From Bdellovibrionales bacterium (GTDB lineage: Bacteria > Bdellovibrionota > Bacteriovoracia > Bacteriovoracales > Bacteriovoracaceae): DNA of 7,333 nt. The first letter of the stretch is position 1; the number at the start of each line of letters is the position of its first letter. The stretch covers positions 1 through 7,333 of the forward strand of contig SXUH01000015.1 of assembly GCA_005791855.1 (NCBI GenBank). The letters are read 5' to 3'. The notes beneath the pieces are model-generated. The model searched no databases. It was not told the DNA's origin and saw nothing but the letters and a program-made list of their open reading frames with translations. Position numbers and translations under genes: made by a program. Shown here piece after piece: positions 1 through 6,932 of this stretch.

Positions 1-1347
1 AACGGGTACGTGGACGACGTCTTCGGCTGGAACTTCATCGGAGGTGCCAAGGGCATGGCGAAGATCGAGAAGGACGCGAGCCTTCCCAACGGCGTCCGCC
101 TGATCAAGGGCGACACCGCCGCACAGGTCGACGACGACACCCTCGAGGTCACGAGGGAAGTGGTGCGGATGAAGAAGCTCCAGGCGCGGGTCCAGGAGCT
201 CGGCGAAGAGCTCACTCCGGCCCAGGCCGAGTACCTCCAGAAGCTCAAGACGATCGTCGACACCAACGTCGCCCAGGCGAAGAAGGTCGTGGCGATGTAC
301 ACCGAATACCTAACCGTTTACAAGAAGAGCGAAGCCGTCCTGAAGGGCGCGGGCCTCACCACCATCACGGAGGAAACGGTCCGGGCCCTCACCAGCACCG
401 ACGCGACCGTGCTCGCGGCGAAGGACACCATGCTGAAGCTCCTCACCAACGGCTACAACCTCGCGCGCATCAATCGGGTGCTGGACTACTACTCGGGCCA
501 GCTGAAGTTTAACTACAACGAAGCCTTCGACCCGCGGCCGATCGTCGGTGACAACCAGACGGACCAGACGGAGAAGAGCTACGGGAACAACGACGTCATC
601 GGCCCGGACTCTTCCCACGGGACCCACGTGGCCGGGATCATCGCGGCCCTGCGGGAGAACTCCCTCGGGATCAAGGGTGTGGCGACGAAGGTGAAGATCA
701 TGGCCGTGCGGGTTGTGCCCAACGGTGACGAGCGGGATAAGGACGTCGCCAACGGGATCCGCTACGCCGTGGATAACGGAGCGAAGATCATCAACATGAG
801 CTTCGGGAAGGCGTTCTCTCCCAACAAGAAGATCGTCGACGATGCCGTGAGGTACGCGGAGGCCAACGGTGTTCTGATGGTCCACGCGGCCGGGAACGAT
901 AACAAGGACAACGACGTCGCCCCGAGCTACCCGAACCGGGTCGATCGGAAGGAGAACAGAGAGTTCAAGAACTGGCTCGAGATCGGAGCGTCTTCCTTCG
1001 AGAAGGGCCTGAGCCTTCCGGCGGACTTCTCGAACTTCGGGAAGAAGAGCGTGGACTTCTTCGCCCCGGGCGTGGACATCCTCTCCGCGATCCCGGACAA
1101 CAAGTACGACACCTACTCGGGAACCTCCATGGCGTCTCCGGTGGTCGCCGGGGTGGCCGCCCTCGTGCTCTCCTACGATTCGGGGATGGAAGCGGACGCC
1201 GTGCGATCGCTCCTCATCGATACCTCCCGCCGGTATCCGAAGCTGAAGGTGAACGTCCCGGGCACGGAGACGCCGGTCCTGTTTAGCTCGCTTTCAACCT
1301 ACGGTACCATCGTCGACGCGTTCGAAGCTGTTAAATCATTGAAATAA
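1..1347 (+). CDS. S8 (subtilisin-like) serine peptidase, 5'-truncated by the window edge
   Basis: This is the C-terminal 448 residues of a subtilase, probably an exported endopeptidase. The frame is open from base 1 (NGYVDDVFGWNF...), so the GTG at position 10 is an internal Val and not a start. The usual sequence just after the catalytic Asp block is visible, while the Asp itself lies upstream. The catalytic His is in DSSHGTHVAGI (His codon 616-618), the oxyanion Asn is in HAAGND (codon 895-897) and the catalytic Ser is in GTSMASP (codon 1126-1128). Between GWNF and HGTHV lie about 190 residues, far more than the few tens usual in subtilisins. The insert is charged and largely helical-looking, and ends in YGNNDVIGPDSSHGT. 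I recall the same arrangement in Bacteroidetes S8 peptidases. The chain ends soon after the Ser block (IVDAFEAVKSLK) with no C-terminal sorting or repeat domain. A terminator follows 6 bases after the stop. The family call is firm; substrate and location are unknown because the signal-peptide region is missing. Confidence 0.93.
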   Translation, partial: NGYVDDVFGWNFIGGAKGMAKIEKDASLPNGVRLIKGDTAAQVDDDTLEVTREVVRMKKLQARVQELGEELTPAQAEYLQKLKTIVDTNVAQAKKVVAMYTEYLTVYKKSEAVLKGAGLTTITEETVRALTSTDATVLAAKDTMLKLLTNGYNLARINRVLDYYSGQLKFNYNEAFDPRPIVGDNQTDQTEKSYGNNDVIGPDSSHGTHVAGIIAALRENSLGIKGVATKVKIMAVRVVPNGDERDKDVANGIRYAVDNGAKIINMSFGKAFSPNKKIVDDAVRYAEANGVLMVHAAGNDNKDNDVAPSYPNRVDRKENREFKNWLEIGASSFEKGLSLPADFSNFGKKSVDFFAPGVDILSAIPDNKYDTYSGTSMASPVVAGVAALVLSYDSGMEADAVRSLLIDTSRRYPKLKVNVPGTETPVLFSSLSTYGTIVDAFEAVKSLK

Positions 1348-1353
1348 CATTTC

Positions 1354-1380
1354 AAGGGGCCAGGTAACTGGCCCCTTTCT
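1354..1380 (+). terminator. Intrinsic terminator after the S8 peptidase gene
   Basis: A perfect 10-bp inverted repeat pairs 1354-1363 (AAGGGGCCAG) with 1368-1377 (CTGGCCCCTT) around a 4-base GTAA loop, which is GNRA-type in RNA. It lies 6 bases beyond the peptidase stop codon. The last stem bases and the bases just after give TTTCT, a short T-tract. Position, stem strength and tight loop fit a Rho-independent terminator. It implies that the lipoprotein gene downstream has its own promoter or relies on read-through. Confidence 0.85.
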
Positions 1381-1429
1381 CCCTAAAATTTAGTCAACTT
1401 TCGACCCCTGCCTACCGAAGAGCTCGGGT

Positions 1430-2110
1430 ATGAGAATCCTTCTCATTCCGCTTCTCTTATTGGTCTGTGCTTGCGCCAGCGAGCGATCGCGGGACCTTGC
1501 CTCGGAGGAGCTCATCGTCCTCGGCGACGTGGATCCGGCGAAGAGTAGGATCCAGTTCAATTCCCCGGATAGCATCGGGAAGAACCTCGAGCACCACCTC
1601 TACCTCGTGGCCAAGGACGGGGGTGGCCTCACCGTGGACTTCGAGCCCGCGGACCTCACCATCAAGGACCAGAAGGGTAAGCTCGTCCCGTACACCTCCT
1701 CCCGGCGCATGCGGGGCCACTACTACCTCACCATCCTCCAGGAGATCGGCGCCCCCGCGCTCACGGTCAACTTCTTCATCAAGGGTAAGGGTCTGCAGGA
1801 GAAGCTCAAGCTCAACAACCACTGGGCGTCCGAAACGTACTCGAAGCTCGAGCTTAAAAAGTCCCAGGGAAATAAACTGGACTTCAAGCTCCGGGTCGCG
1901 GACGAGAGAGGCCAGCCGCTGGAGCTGTCGAACCTCCCGGAGATCCTCCCGAGCGGCGACTGTACCATCGAGGCCTTGCGCCGCACGGGGAGTGGCACCT
2001 GGGAGTTTTCCGTAGCAATTCCAGAAGGTAACCAAATCCTCTACTTTTCCGTGCGGGCCGACGGCGTCTACATGGCGAATCTGTACCGGCATCAACACGT
2101 AGAGAAATGA
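1430..2110 (+). CDS. Putative lipoprotein with two Ig/filamin-like beta domains, function unknown
   Basis: The 226-residue product starts with a short lipoprotein-type signal: MR, a hydrophobic run ILLIPLLLLV, then a Cys-containing box V-C-A-C, with Cys15 the likely lipidated residue and Cys13 inside the box. Ser17 and Glu18 follow, so there is no Asp at +2 and outer-membrane sorting is possible. The mature part looks like two similar beta-rich halves. Residues about 55-120 contain IKDQKGKLVPY...RGHYYLTI, and residues about 138-216 contain RVADERGQPLEL...GTWEFSVAIPEG followed by YFSVRADGVY. Each half has a D-x-x-G turn, then a basic/Gly turn and an aromatic strand, as in filamin-like or bacterial Ig-like folds. 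The ATG at 1430 has a weak Shine-Dalgarno GAAGAG at 1417-1422, 7 bases upstream, and the signal peptide begins directly at this start, which supports it. I do not recognise a named family. The lipoprotein call is good; the fold is inferred from pattern only. Confidence 0.85.
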   Translation: MRILLIPLLLLVCACASERSRDLASEELIVLGDVDPAKSRIQFNSPDSIGKNLEHHLYLVAKDGGGLTVDFEPADLTIKDQKGKLVPYTSSRRMRGHYYLTILQEIGAPALTVNFFIKGKGLQEKLKLNNHWASETYSKLELKKSQGNKLDFKLRVADERGQPLELSNLPEILPSGDCTIEALRRTGSGTWEFSVAIPEGNQILYFSVRADGVYMANLYRHQHVEK

Positions 2111-2122
2111 CCCACCTCCTCT

Positions 2123-2139
2123 AGAAAAGTGGATTTTCT
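2123..2139. repeat. 6-bp AT-rich inverted repeat upstream of the E1 gene
   Basis: AGAAAA (2123-2128) and TTTTCT (2134-2139) form a perfect inverted repeat around GTGGA. It lies 13 bases after the lipoprotein stop and about 45 bases before the E1 start. It could be a weak end-of-transcript hairpin for the lipoprotein gene or an operator-like site next to the E1 promoter. Six A/T-rich pairs are too weak to decide. Confidence 0.3.
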
Positions 2140-2158
2140 GACCGGCCTTCGGTAAGAT
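2130..2158 (+). promoter_or_regulatory. Weak candidate promoter for the fused E1 gene
   Basis: TAAGAT at 2153-2158 matches 4 of 6 positions of the TATAAT -10 box. The best element 17 bases upstream is TGGATT (2130-2135), which matches only 3 of 6 of TTGACA. Initiation would fall near 2165, giving a leader of about 20 bases that still contains the ribosome binding site. The 74-bp gap before E1 makes a promoter here plausible, but the sequence match alone is poor. Confidence 0.22.
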
Positions 2159-2163
2159 GTGCT

Positions 2164-2184
2164 GACTAATTCCAAGGACTAATT
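2164..2184 (+). repeat. Direct repeat GACTAATT x2 spanning the E1 ribosome binding site
   Basis: GACTAATT occurs at 2164-2171 and again at 2177-2184, separated by CCAAG, so the period is 13 bases. The second copy ends directly at the ATG at 2185. The Shine-Dalgarno AAGGA (2174-2178) is formed across the spacer and the start of the second copy, 6 bases from the ATG, and supports this start. The repeat may be a small tandem duplication or a protein-binding site. Confidence 0.6.
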
Positions 2185-4362
2185 ATGCGCATTAATACAC
2201 CTGAAAAAACAGAGGCTACCGAAGTGAATCCGAAATCGAATCCTCGCTACGACAAGAAGCTCGAGCTGATCAAGAAGCACAAGCTCAGCAAGGCGGACCT
2301 CAAGTGGTTCATGAAGAACATCTACCTCTCCCGGAAGACGGACGACGCCGAGATCTCCATGAAGAAGCAGAACAAGGCCTTCTTCCAGATCTCCGGCGCG
2401 GGCCACGAGGGAATCCTCTCGGCGGCGGCGCGGGTCCTCAAGCCGAAGCACGACTACTTCATCCCGTACTACCGGGACCGGGCCCTCTGCCTTGGCCTCG
2501 GGGTCACTCCCTACGAGATGCTCTGCCAGGCCAACGGAAACACCGGCGACACCGCTTCCCACGGACGGCAGATGCCGGCCCACTGGGGGAACGTGAAGCT
2601 CAACATCGTCTCGAAGTCATCCTGCACGGGGACCCAGTTTCTCCAGGCCGTCGGGATGGCGGAGGCGGGCCTCCATCTGCGGAAGATGAAGCTCAAGGAT
2701 TCTCCGGTCTACCACGAGCAGGAAATCGTCTACACCTCCTGCGGCGACGGGACGACGTCCCAGGGTGAGTTCTGGGAAGGGATCACCACCGCCTGCGTGA
2801 ACAAGTACCCGGTGCTCTTCATGGTGGAAGACAACGGCTACGCCATCTCCGTTCCGGTGTCCGTCCAGACCCCCGGAGGCTCGATCTCCAAGGCCCTGGC
2901 GAACTTCCCCGGACTCAAGATCTTCACCTGCGACGGGAACTGTCCGATCGATTCCTACGACACCATGGTGGAAGCGGAGAAGTACCTGCGCGCCGGGAAC
3001 GGCCCGGCCCTGGTCCACGCCACCGTGACCAGACCGTACTCGCACTCGCTCTCCGACGACCATTCCTTCTACCGAACCAAGGACGACCTCGCCGACGAAT
3101 CGGCCCGCGACGTCTTCAACTCGTTTCCGAAGTTCCTCACCGAAACGGGCCTCCTCACCTCCGACGAAGTGAAGGCCATCCTCGACGAGGCCTCCGCGGA
3201 AGTCCGCGACGCCATGAACCGCGCGATCGCGACCGCCTGGCCCGCGAAGTCCACCTACACCGATCACCTCTATTCTCCGGACGTCGACCCGACGTCTTCG
3301 GACTTCGACACCGCTCCGAAGTTCTCCGGGAAGGATGACATCCCCCTGGCCTCGGCCATCAACCTGACGCTGAAGTCGGAGATCAAGAAGAACCCTCTCA
3401 TGATGGTCTTCGGCGAAGACGTCGCCGACTTCACGGAAGTCGAAAAGTACGACAACCCGGAGCTCAAGGGGAAGGGCGGAGTGTTCAAGGTCACCCACGG
3501 CGTGCAGAAAGCCGCCAAGCCCGGGCAGGTCTTCAACTCCCCGCTGGCCGAAGCCAACATCATTGGCCGCGCCATCGGCATGGCGATGCGCGGGCTCAAG
3601 CCCGTGGTGGAGATCCAGTTCTTCGACTACATCTGGACCGCGTACATGCAGCTGAAGAATGAAATGGCGACCACCCGCTACCGCTCCGGCGGCGACTTCA
3701 AGTGCCCGATGGTGGTCCGAGTTCCGATCGGCGGTTACCTGCGCGGCGGGGCCATGTACCATTCCCAGTCCGGCGAATCTCTCTTCACCCACAACCCGGG
3801 GATCCGCGTGGTCTACCCGTCGAACGCCCTGGACGCCATTGGCCTCCTCCGGACGGCGATCCGCTGTGACGACCCGGTGATGTTCCTCGAGCACAAGCAC
3901 CTCTACTACCAGGGCTACAACCGCTGCGCGGATCCGGGCGAGGACTACATGATCCCGTTCGGGAAGGCCCGGATGGTGAAGGAAGGGACCCACGCCACCG
4001 TGGTGTGCTGGGGGGCCCTCGTCCAGAAGACCGTCGAGGCCGCCAAGGAGCTCGAGAAGGAAGGGTACTCGGTGGAGATCCTCGACGCCCGGACCATCGC
4101 TCCGTTTGACTTCGAAGCCGTGAAGAAGTCCCTGAAGAAGACCCACCGGCTCCTGATCTGCCACGAGGAGCACAAGACCTCCGGCTACGCCGGCGAGATC
4201 GCGGCCCGGGTGAACGAAGAGTGCTTCGAGTACCTGGATGCGCCGATCCTGCGCGTGGCCTCGAAGGACACGCACGTCGCCTACTGCCCGGACCTGGAAG
4301 AAGTCATCCTTCCGCAGACGAGCGACGTGGTGGAAGCGCTGAGGAAGCTGGTTAGATACTAG
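2185..4362 (+). CDS. Fused E1 alpha/beta subunit of a 2-oxo acid dehydrogenase, branched-chain type
   Basis: This thiamin-diphosphate (ThDP) E1 decarboxylates a 2-oxo acid and passes the acyl group to the lipoyl domain of E2 in a cytoplasmic complex. Residues about 35-350 are the alpha part: FIPYYRDRA (92-100), [10 protein letters not shown] (126-135), the ThDP/Mg motif starting [11 protein letters not shown] (187) and closing with Asn217 (GDG-x27-N), and the HSLSDD loop (287-292). After a linker (about 350-384) comes the beta part. It has the pyrimidine-domain FGEDVAD, the ThDP-binding Glu456 in [17 protein letters not shown] (498-508) and His526 in MYHSQSGES, then the transketolase C-terminal domain (about 590-725). 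The GRQMP-HWG, RYRSGG and YHSQS signatures resemble branched-chain E1 more than pyruvate dehydrogenase, but substrate is not proven. Separate alpha and beta chains are about 330-410 and 330 residues, so 725 fits a complete fusion. The ATG is supported by AAGGA. E2 and E3 are not in the window. Confidence 0.93.
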   Translation: MRINTPEKTEATEVNPKSNPRYDKKLELIKKHKLSKADLKWFMKNIYLSRKTDDAEISMKKQNKAFFQISGAGHEGILSAAARVLKPKHDYFIPYYRDRALCLGLGVTPYEMLCQANGNTGDTASHGRQMPAHWGNVKLNIVSKSSCTGTQFLQAVGMAEAGLHLRKMKLKDSPVYHEQEIVYTSCGDGTTSQGEFWEGITTACVNKYPVLFMVEDNGYAISVPVSVQTPGGSISKALANFPGLKIFTCDGNCPIDSYDTMVEAEKYLRAGNGPALVHATVTRPYSHSLSDDHSFYRTKDDLADESARDVFNSFPKFLTETGLLTSDEVKAILDEASAEVRDAMNRAIATAWPAKSTYTDHLYSPDVDPTSSDFDTAPKFSGKDDIPLASAINLTLKSEIKKNPLMMVFGEDVADFTEVEKYDNPELKGKGGVFKVTHGVQKAAKPGQVFNSPLAEANIIGRAIGMAMRGLKPVVEIQFFDYIWTAYMQLKNEMATTRYRSGGDFKCPMVVRVPIGGYLRGGAMYHSQSGESLFTHNPGIRVVYPSNALDAIGLLRTAIRCDDPVMFLEHKHLYYQGYNRCADPGEDYMIPFGKARMVKEGTHATVVCWGALVQKTVEAAKELEKEGYSVEILDARTIAPFDFEAVKKSLKKTHRLLICHEEHKTSGYAGEIAARVNEECFEYLDAPILRVASKDTHVAYCPDLEEVILPQTSDVVEALRKLVRY

Positions 4363-4371
4363 TCTGAAACC

Positions 4372-4404
4372 GGCCGGTGCCGCAGATCTCCCGTGGCACC
4401 GGCT
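4372..4404. terminator. GC-rich hairpin between convergent genes, possible bidirectional terminator
   Basis: GCCGGTGCC (4373-4381) pairs perfectly with GGCACCGGC (4395-4403). G-T and C-G pairs can extend the stem inward to 4383/4393, and a G-T pair can extend it outward at 4372/4404. It sits 10 bases after the E1 stop on the plus strand and 12 bases after the TIGR03545 stop on the minus strand, where a terminator serving both genes is expected. There is no proper T-tract on either side: plus reads TTCGACC and minus reads GTTTCAG. Termination may therefore be weak or need other factors. Confidence 0.5.
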
Positions 4405-4415
4405 TCGACCTCGAG

Positions 4416-6335
4416 CTAGAACTTAATCCCTTTGAAGATGTTCTTGCCCTTGCTCTTGATGTCGTCGAGGGCCTTGGACGTGCCGCCGGCCTTGAGCTTG
4501 GCGATCTCTTCCTTGATCCGGTCCTCGTTCTTCTTGTAGAGCTCCTGGAGGTTCCCGAGCTGGGAGAGGTTCTTCGTGTTCCCGCCGAGCTCGGACAGGA
4601 GCTGGGCCTTCGGCTGGTTGATCTTCTCGTCCACCAGGGCCGAGATCTTATTCTGGGCCTCGTCGAGCTTCAGGCCGATCTCCCGCTTGAACCCGGAGCC
4701 GATCTCGTCGCCGAGGTTGGAGACGAGCTTGAGCTTGAGGTCGGAGAAGGTGCCGGCGGCGGAGCCGTTGATGAAGATCACCGGGATGTTGTTGACGATG
4801 TTACTGAGCATCTCCCGGGCGAGCTTGTTCTGGGTCTCGACGAGGAAGGTCGGCTTGCTCAGGGCCGAGTTCCAGGACATGGTCACGTTCTCCCGCTCGA
4901 GCGTGGCGTTGATGGTGGAGGACCCGATGGCGTTCTTGAAGCCGAACTTGAGCTTCTCGTCGTCCACGAAGAGCCGCTCGGGGACCACGAAGGAGTTCAC
5001 CTGGAGGAGGGCCGACTGCTTCCCGACCTCGCGCCGGTGATCCAGGGTGATGGTCGCCTTCACGCCGCTCATCTTCGCCGCCGGGAAGTTCCCGTTCAGG
5101 TCGAGGACCAGCGGGTTCTTGATGTCCTTGGGGGAGGTGGTGACGTCGGTGAGCTCCCCGGAGACGTCGCCGGAGTAGGAGTCCGCGGTGCCCTTGGAGC
5201 TGATGGCCGCGCGCTTGAGCCAGAAGAGCGGGTAGCCGGTGGTGATGGGGAACTGGTAGTTCTTCCCTTCGGAGCGCTTCTTGGGGACGATCTCCTCCGG
5301 CTTCTCCTTCTTCTCCGGGATGTACTGCTTGGCCAGGGCCTGGTACTTCCGCGCGTCCGCGATGTAGCCCGCGAACTGGCCCGCGAAGAGGTGCATCGCC
5401 ATGTCCTTGAAGTCGAGCTCCGGGACGGAGAAGCGGTTCTTGAGGGAGTTGATGTCTTCGGTCACGAGCTGCTGGAGCTCCTGCGGGTACTTCGCCACGG
5501 CCTCGACCTCGGACTGGAGCTTCTTCGTCGCGTCCTGGACGTCCTTGTACTGCTTCTGCACGTCCTTCAGGAGGTCGGTGAGCTTCTTCACGCCGGCGGC
5601 CTGCTCGACCACGCCGCGGGACTTGGAGATCGACTGGACCTCGGTCTCCACCTGCTTGAGCTTGGAGGTGTCGGAGAGCTCCTTGATCCGGCCGTCCCAG
5701 AATTCTCGCTTGGTCTTCACGTCGGTGAGCATGGTCTGGACCCGGGCCTCGCTCTTCAGGGTCTCGCGGATCTTCTGGATCTGGTCCTTGTAGTCCCCGC
5801 CCTCGAGGATGGCGATGACGTCGCCGAGCATGTTGGCGCCGTACTTGTTCTTCACCTGGGCCATGACCTCGTTCTGGATCATGGTGAGCTTGCTGGGCCT
5901 GGCCGGCTCCGGCGGGAGGACGTAGCCCGGGGAGGTCCGGGGCTTCTTCAGCTGGATGTTGGTGATGCTCGCGTCCTCGACCACGAACTTCATCCGGAGG
6001 AGGGCGTCCCAGAGGTACTGGAAGTGCATGTTCCCGACCTCGAGGATGTTCTGCGCGGGCCTGGCCTTGTCCGTCACCTGGAGGCGGTTCAGGTCGAAGG
6101 AGCCGCGGAGGAAGCTCGTGTTGATGGAGTCGACGTTGACCTCGGCGCCGTTGGCCTGGGTCCCGACGTACTCGACGACCTTCTTCAGGTGGTGGTCGAA
6201 GTAGTAGCTGAAGTAGACGAAGGTGAGCAGGGAGATGACCAGCACCGGGAGGATCGCCTCGTAGCGGATCGGGCCCTTGCGCTTCGGCGGCGTCGGAGCT
6301 CCTGCTGGGGTCGTAGCTTCTCTAGTGTCTGACAT
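4416..6335 (-). CDS. TIGR03545 family protein, membrane-anchored, AsmA/DUF748-like pattern
   Basis: This 639-residue protein belongs, from its sequence and its neighbour, to the uncharacterised family TIGR03545, which is sporadic in bacteria with outer membranes. A polar N-terminus with PPKRK (16-20) precedes one membrane segment at about 27-46, which fits an inner-membrane anchor with the rest in the periplasm. Residues about 60-130 (VNVDSINTSFLRGSFDL...LLRMKFVVEDASITNIQL) have the short-strand pattern seen at the start of AsmA/DUF748 proteins. Residues about 150-300 are Lys/Glu/Gln-rich and coiled-coil-like. Residues about 365-545 return to strand-rich sequence (YSGDVSGELTD...NPLVLDLNGNF), and 550-639 is charged and helical again. 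It contains no cysteine. The ATG at 6335 has GGAG (plus 6342-6345) 6 bases upstream. Only 12 bases separate it from the upstream TIGR03546 stop, so the two genes are surely one transcript. Function is unknown; a bridge or lipid-transfer role is my inference. Confidence 0.88.
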   Translation of the reverse strand: MSDTREATTPAGAPTPPKRKGPIRYEAILPVLVISLLTFVYFSYYFDHHLKKVVEYVGTQANGAEVNVDSINTSFLRGSFDLNRLQVTDKARPAQNILEVGNMHFQYLWDALLRMKFVVEDASITNIQLKKPRTSPGYVLPPEPARPSKLTMIQNEVMAQVKNKYGANMLGDVIAILEGGDYKDQIQKIRETLKSEARVQTMLTDVKTKREFWDGRIKELSDTSKLKQVETEVQSISKSRGVVEQAAGVKKLTDLLKDVQKQYKDVQDATKKLQSEVEAVAKYPQELQQLVTEDINSLKNRFSVPELDFKDMAMHLFAGQFAGYIADARKYQALAKQYIPEKKEKPEEIVPKKRSEGKNYQFPITTGYPLFWLKRAAISSKGTADSYSGDVSGELTDVTTSPKDIKNPLVLDLNGNFPAAKMSGVKATITLDHRREVGKQSALLQVNSFVVPERLFVDDEKLKFGFKNAIGSSTINATLERENVTMSWNSALSKPTFLVETQNKLAREMLSNIVNNIPVIFINGSAAGTFSDLKLKLVSNLGDEIGSGFKREIGLKLDEAQNKISALVDEKINQPKAQLLSELGGNTKNLSQLGNLQELYKKNEDRIKEEIAKLKAGGTSKALDDIKSKGKNIFKGIKF

Positions 6336-6347
6336 GGTGATCTCCGC

Positions 6348-6875
6348 TTAGTTCCACTTGTACTGATCGTATTTGTAATACCACTGGTAAAACTTCGTCG
6401 CCTCGATGGCCTTCCAGAACTTCGTCGTCTTGAACCGCGCCACGACGATCTCCCGGTACTTCTTGATGAAGTAACGGGAGAGGAGGAAGACGACCGGGGA
6501 GAGGGCGAAGGTGATCACCGCGGACCCCATGACGATGGAGTTGTTGAACCGGGTGTAGGGGATGATGGGCATGTTGTAGAGCTGGGTGAAGAGTCCCTTC
6601 AGGGACTCGAGCTCGAGGACCTGGCTCCCGACGTAGTGGAAGAGGGGGTCGAGGAGGAAGGCGATGAACTTGAAGAAGAAGGCCGTCACGAGGGCCGCGC
6701 CGATCTGGATCCGGAAGAAGAAGAGGATGAGGAAGACGAGCAGGCTGTGGAGGGAGAGGACCGGGGTCATCCCGAGGATGAAGCCGCAGGTCATCCCCAG
6801 GGCGAGGGAGATGCTTCCCGTGTCGGAGTTGAGGAGCTTGATGAAGGCAAACAGCTGCTTGAGAATGAGGCCCAT
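6348..6875 (-). CDS. TIGR03546 family (DUF2062-like) integral membrane protein
   Basis: The 175-residue protein is the usual small partner of TIGR03545. A short amphipathic N-terminus (MGLILKQLFAFIKLLNS) leads into hydrophobic segments at about 21-38, 42-56, 58-78 and 113-134. The first two have the DUF2062-like pattern SISLALGMTCGFILGMTP, with Gly and Pro at conserved-looking turns. Residues 135-175 are a basic, aromatic tail (KFWKAIEATKFYQWYYKYD), probably cytoplasmic by the positive-inside rule. The ATG at 6875 has a strong Shine-Dalgarno, AAGGAG, at plus 6881-6886, 5 bases away. The gene is first in a tight pair with TIGR03545. It lies 91 bases after galE on the same strand, with its own candidate promoter in that gap. 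No enzymatic motif is visible. The family assignment rests on pattern plus the adjacent partner; the function is unknown. Confidence 0.86.
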   Translation of the reverse strand: MGLILKQLFAFIKLLNSDTGSISLALGMTCGFILGMTPVLSLHSLLVFLILFFFRIQIGAALVTAFFFKFIAFLLDPLFHYVGSQVLELESLKGLFTQLYNMPIIPYTRFNNSIVMGSAVITFALSPVVFLLSRYFIKKYREIVVARFKTTKFWKAIEATKFYQWYYKYDQYKWN

Positions 6876-6884
6876 GGCTTCTCC

Positions 6885-6903
6885 TTAATTCGTGAAGAAT
6901 TAA
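6885..6903. repeat. 7-bp inverted repeat next to the TIGR03546 ribosome binding site
   Basis: TTAATTC (6885-6891) and GAATTAA (6897-6903) are a perfect inverted repeat with loop GTGAA. One arm overlaps the last two bases of the Shine-Dalgarno complement (6881-6886) and the other abuts the candidate -10 box. It could act as an operator, or as a weak hairpin if transcripts start further upstream. Confidence 0.4.
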
Positions 6904-6932
6904 ATTTTAAATTTCAGGAGGAGCTTTGACTA
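6904..6932 (-). promoter_or_regulatory. Candidate promoter for the TIGR03546-TIGR03545 pair
   Basis: Read on the minus strand, TAGTCA (plus 6927-6932, 4 of 6 to TTGACA) lies exactly 17 bases before TAAAAT (plus 6904-6909, 5 of 6 to TATAAT). Initiation would be near 6897, leaving a leader of about 20 bases with the strong Shine-Dalgarno. The site sits in the most AT-rich stretch of the window, between galE and the pair. Such stretches also give chance matches, so this is moderate support only. Confidence 0.45.

Noticed and set aside
10..12. GTG as the start codon of the S8 peptidase
   Set aside because: The preceding codons read Asn-Gly-Tyr, which continue the usual subtilase NGYVDDV-GWNF block. 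The gene is cut by the window edge and this GTG encodes an internal Val.
1384..1389. TAAAAT as a -10 box for the lipoprotein gene
   Set aside because: The hexamer is a fair match and lies between the terminator and the start, but no -35-like sequence exists at 16-18 bases upstream; that position falls in the terminator loop and stem.
2617..4275. A 552-codon open frame on the minus strand inside the E1 gene
   Set aside because: It is the complement of strongly conserved E1 sequence, with an Arg/Val/Gly/His-biased product and no recognisable motif.
4377..6332. A 651-codon open frame on the plus strand opposite the TIGR03545 gene
   Set aside because: Its product is a low-complexity Leu/Val/Glu/Asp/Gly/His string without any domain pattern, as expected from the complement of a GC-rich, AAG/GAG-rich gene. 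The minus-strand gene has a ribosome binding site, a membrane anchor and a family match.
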